A DNA stretch of 45,032 nt from assembly GCA_029856435.1 (NCBI GenBank), contig JAHQXB010000066.1:1-45032 (forward strand). Direction: 5' to 3'. The position numbers and the translations under genes were made by a program. The notes beneath the pieces were generated by a model. The model was given only the letters and a program-made list of their open reading frames with translations, was not told the DNA's origin and ran no database searches. Source of the stretch: Candidatus Jordarchaeia archaeon (GTDB lineage Archaea; Asgardarchaeota; Jordiarchaeia; Jordiarchaeales; Jordiarchaeaceae). Position 1 is the stretch's first letter; every line of letters begins with the position of its first letter. Positions 44,868 through 45,032 of this stretch are shown piece after piece.

Positions 44868-45032
44868 AAACAAGATCCACAATGAAGCACTCTGCATCAG
44901 CAAAAAATTTGAAATTTTCAAACACAAAACAATACTCCAACCATTCTGACCCAGCATTAACCTAAGTAACTTTTGGTCTTCCCCCTCAAGTTTCATGGGT
45001 GCTTTCTCCCGGCGATGGATTCGCAAAATCTC
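44868..45032. other. Window end without a supported gene
   Basis: 165 nt after the JAMM gene. No start, RNA gene or repeat is recognised here; any gene would continue beyond the window. Confidence 0.4.

Noticed and set aside
1..45032. tRNA, rRNA or CRISPR loci
   Set aside because: I found no GGTTCRAATC-type B box with a matching cloverleaf, no rRNA-like sequence and no evenly spaced direct repeats with spacers; a covariance-model scan would be the decisive check.

Overview
The window is a chromosomal segment of an archaeon with roughly 40% G+C. Evidence for Archaea: two group II chaperonin (thermosome) subunits, RNA polymerase subunit RpoK, an Ard1-type N-acetyltransferase, an archaeal/ER-type signal peptidase, TATA-box promoters, frequent TTG/GTG starts with GGAGG or GGTGA ribosome-binding sites, and T-run terminators. 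A longin-type domain fused to an Arf/Rab-like GTPase, and an Rpn11/CSN5-like JAMM protease with a membrane anchor, are eukaryotic-signature traits. They suggest an Asgard lineage or a deep TACK relative, but sequence reading alone cannot settle this. I saw no rRNA, tRNA or CRISPR.

Layout. 1-2.6 kb: heat-shock operon (Hsp20, thermosome) behind a promoter that is almost repeated before the second thermosome at 31.9 kb. 3-5 kb: a pair of related small membrane proteins, a HIT protein and a DUF2148 protein. 5.1-9.5 kb: carA-carB, the first step of pyrimidine and arginine synthesis (pyrE is at 19.9 kb). 9.7-11.5 kb: a GlcD-type FAD oxidase and a charged winged-helix protein. 12.3-16.3 kb: a SERCA-type Ca2+ ATPase facing an HtpX-like protease that carries a canonical EF-hand loop. 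16.5-19.6 kb: decaying nuclease genes, a two-gene membrane operon and signal peptidase. 21.1-23.4 kb: a three-gene longin/winged-helix, longin-GTPase and coiled-coil module, the most striking system here. 24-28.3 kb: LarA and two tandem site-2-protease paralogues. 28.7-30.4 kb: Ard1 acetyltransferase and a cysteine-rich radical SAM protein. 30.7-31.8 kb: a broken transposase that was itself hit by a small palindromic element. 31.9-34.9 kb: second thermosome, rpoK, GNAT and a TPR-like protein. 35.5-41.4 kb: DUF169, creatininase-family, a DRTGG/P-loop protein in an operon with ADP-forming acyl-CoA synthetase, and a zinc-ribbon protein. 42-44.9 kb: two unrecognised proteins followed by the JAMM protease.

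Non-coding elements matter here. A ~105-bp element with imperfect terminal inverted repeats occurs three times; two copies have perfect 9-bp target duplications, and stem positions change in a compensating way. A different 153-bp element with ~14-bp inverted ends and a 10-bp target duplication sits inside the dead transposase. A third family of short ATGAAAA...TTTTCAT hairpin repeats occurs in several gaps.

How the genes connect: the two chaperone operons are probably one regulon. carAB and pyrE serve UMP synthesis. The acyl-CoA synthetase operon makes ATP from acyl-CoA thioesters. The Ca2+ pump and EF-hand protease suggest a calcium-linked membrane quality-control function, which is inference.
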